A DNA stretch of 7,446 nucleotides, taken from assembly GCA_012728505.1 (NCBI GenBank), contig JAAYEY010000073.1, positions 1 to 7,446 on the forward strand. Reading direction: 5' to 3'. How positions within the stretch are numbered: the stretch's first letter is position 1; each line of letters opens with the position of its first letter. The notes below the pieces were generated by a model. That model was not told the origin of the DNA. It worked only from the letters and a program-made list of their open reading frames with translations, and did no database searches. Shown piece after piece: positions 6,944 through 7,446 of the stretch. Origin of the DNA: Synergistaceae bacterium. GTDB lineage: Bacteria; Synergistota; Synergistia; Synergistales; Synergistaceae. The translations under genes and the position numbers were made by a program.

Positions 6944-7261
6944 TTATGATTCTTGATTTAGTTTTTTGAAGTGTTTTCCAAACACTTGGACAATGTCCTC
7001 ATAGCATCAGGTTCCCTTTGGGTTGTTGACTTCGCAGTTGCTGTTTTTCATGGCTCCTGTTGCCTCTATTACCTTTTTGGGCGAGTCAGCTCCATTCCTG
7101 ATGGCTTCTTCGATCATTTTTTCTGTTACTTTTGAACAATAACAAACATATTCTTGATTGTCACATTTGTTTTCGGCCTTTTTAACTTCTGTTTTTGGAT
7201 TAGGTAATTCATTGCAGGTCGACCTAACAGGATGGATGATGAATTCATCTGATGTTGACAT
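6944..7261 (-). CDS. Probable selenoprotein: small [2Fe-2S] BFD/CopZ-like protein with in-frame UGA
   Basis: Read to the first stop (UGA at 7009-7007) the protein has 84 residues and ends abruptly at NNPKGT. Read through the UGA as selenocysteine it has 105: U85, then C86-YEDIVQVFGKHFKKL and four more residues to TAA at 6946-6944. The core is a bacterioferritin-associated-ferredoxin-like [2Fe-2S] domain: C40-Y-C42, helix-turn-helix residues 46-70, then TGAMKNSNC76. From memory, close relatives continue NPKGxCC-[YH]-x-D-I, so UGA sits exactly at the first Cys of that pair. Likely cluster ligands are C40, C42, C76 and U85 or C86. Two further Cys (C16, C33) lie in a variable N-terminal part. The ATG at 7261 has GGAGGT (7276-7271) at 9 nt. 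It lies 29 nt after a membrane cytochrome-like gene and 23 nt before a flavoprotein gene, suggesting an electron carrier between them. A plain truncation at UGA is the alternative. Confidence 0.78.
6969..6998 (-). promoter_or_regulatory. Candidate bacterial SECIS element
   Basis: On the minus strand, 27 nt after the UGA, a 3-nt loop GGA closes a perfect 8-bp stem, AAGTGTTT (6987-6980) with AAACACTT (6976-6969). A smaller stem, GGAC/GTCC with loop ATT (6998-6988), abuts it. Bacterial SECIS elements are hairpins inside the coding region with the apical loop roughly 16-37 nt after UGA and a G among the first two loop bases; both hold. An alternative fold, TCCAA/TTGGA with loop GTGT starting 21 nt after UGA, also meets these rules. 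No T-run follows, so it is not a terminator. Fold stability has not been computed. Confidence 0.55.
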
Positions 7262-7290
7262 AAAATAGATACCTCCATTCCGTCTTTAGT

Positions 7291-7446
7291 TTAACGGAGA
7301 TAGAGCATGAAAATGATTCCATGCGTTAATCCAAATGTCACAGCGCCAATACCGCACCAGCGGTGGATTCTCAATACTGTAGGTCCCTTAATTCTTTTAC
7401 GTAATCTCGGGCCGAAAAAACCTGTAAGTCCGGCGATCATCATCAA
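7291..7446 (-). CDS. Probable heme-binding membrane protein, C-terminal 51 residues
   Basis: Only the end of this gene is visible; its start lies beyond the right edge. The fragment ends one hydrophobic segment (LMMIAGLTGFFG), has a basic loop PRLRKRIKGP, then a last transmembrane helix holding H28 and H42 (fragment numbering) in the context LRIHRWCGIG and GLTHGIIFMLYL. Two His separated by 13 residues in one helix is the spacing of b-heme ligands in ferric-reductase-like and related cytochrome b membrane domains; one helix with two such His could bridge two hemes or use only one. The protein ends four residues after the helix, with no NAD(P)H or FAD domain after it. TAA at 7293-7291 is followed after 29 nt by the [2Fe-2S] gene, consistent with co-transcription. 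Assignment to a named family needs the missing part. Confidence 0.65.
   Translation of the reverse strand: MMMIAGLTGFFGPRLRKRIKGPTVLRIHRWCGIGAVTFGLTHGIIFMLYLR

Noticed and set aside
6969..6987. The hairpin after the UGA as an intrinsic terminator
   Set aside because: On the minus strand it is followed by CAAAAAAC, not T, and it lies within an operon whose next gene starts 49 nt later.

Overview
The window (about 40% G+C by eye) carries seven protein-coding genes, two of them cut by the window edges, plus well-formed intrinsic terminators and purine-rich Shine-Dalgarno sites. The gene content suggests an anaerobic or fermentative bacterium: an iron-sulfur flavoprotein-type oxidoreductase, a small [2Fe-2S] protein, and a secreted DUF2993/LmeA-like protein of a kind I associate with Synergistota-like diderms. 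The phylum is an inference; there is no rRNA or other marker gene here.

Left part: a minus-strand gene for a small membrane protein runs off the left edge (1-171). Across a 190-bp AT-rich gap, the divergent plus-strand gene 362-2863 encodes a large c-di-GMP signalling protein: receiver-like domain, two PAS domains, a degenerate GGDEF domain and an EAL domain with its catalytic residues in place. It is followed by a short gap with inverted repeats and an exported DUF2993 (LmeA-like) protein (3027-3776) that ends at a good terminator (3873-3913).

Middle: a 380-bp gap holds an unexplained structured element, that terminator and a plausible sigma-70 promoter. It is followed by a secreted SxxK serine hydrolase of the beta-lactamase/penicillin-binding fold (4157-6181) with a long C-terminal extension. 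A 12-bp perfect hairpin (6197-6227) with T-rich flanks closes this gene and also the convergent minus-strand operon.

Right part: a tight minus-strand operon reads, in transcription order, the tail of a probable heme-binding membrane protein (7446-7291), a small [2Fe-2S] BFD/CopZ-like protein, and an iron-sulfur flavoprotein-family oxidoreductase (6920-6294). The most interesting signal is in the middle gene. It appears to stop at a UGA (7009-7007), but the frame continues with Cys and 19 more residues to a TAA at 6946-6944, 23 nt before the next start codon. From memory, relatives have a Cys-Cys pair where this gene has UGA-Cys. A hairpin with G at the head of its loop lies 27 nt after the UGA, as expected for a bacterial SECIS element. 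I therefore read this gene as a probable selenoprotein of 105 residues that ordinary annotation would truncate to 84. The three genes look like a membrane-to-flavoprotein electron-transfer module.
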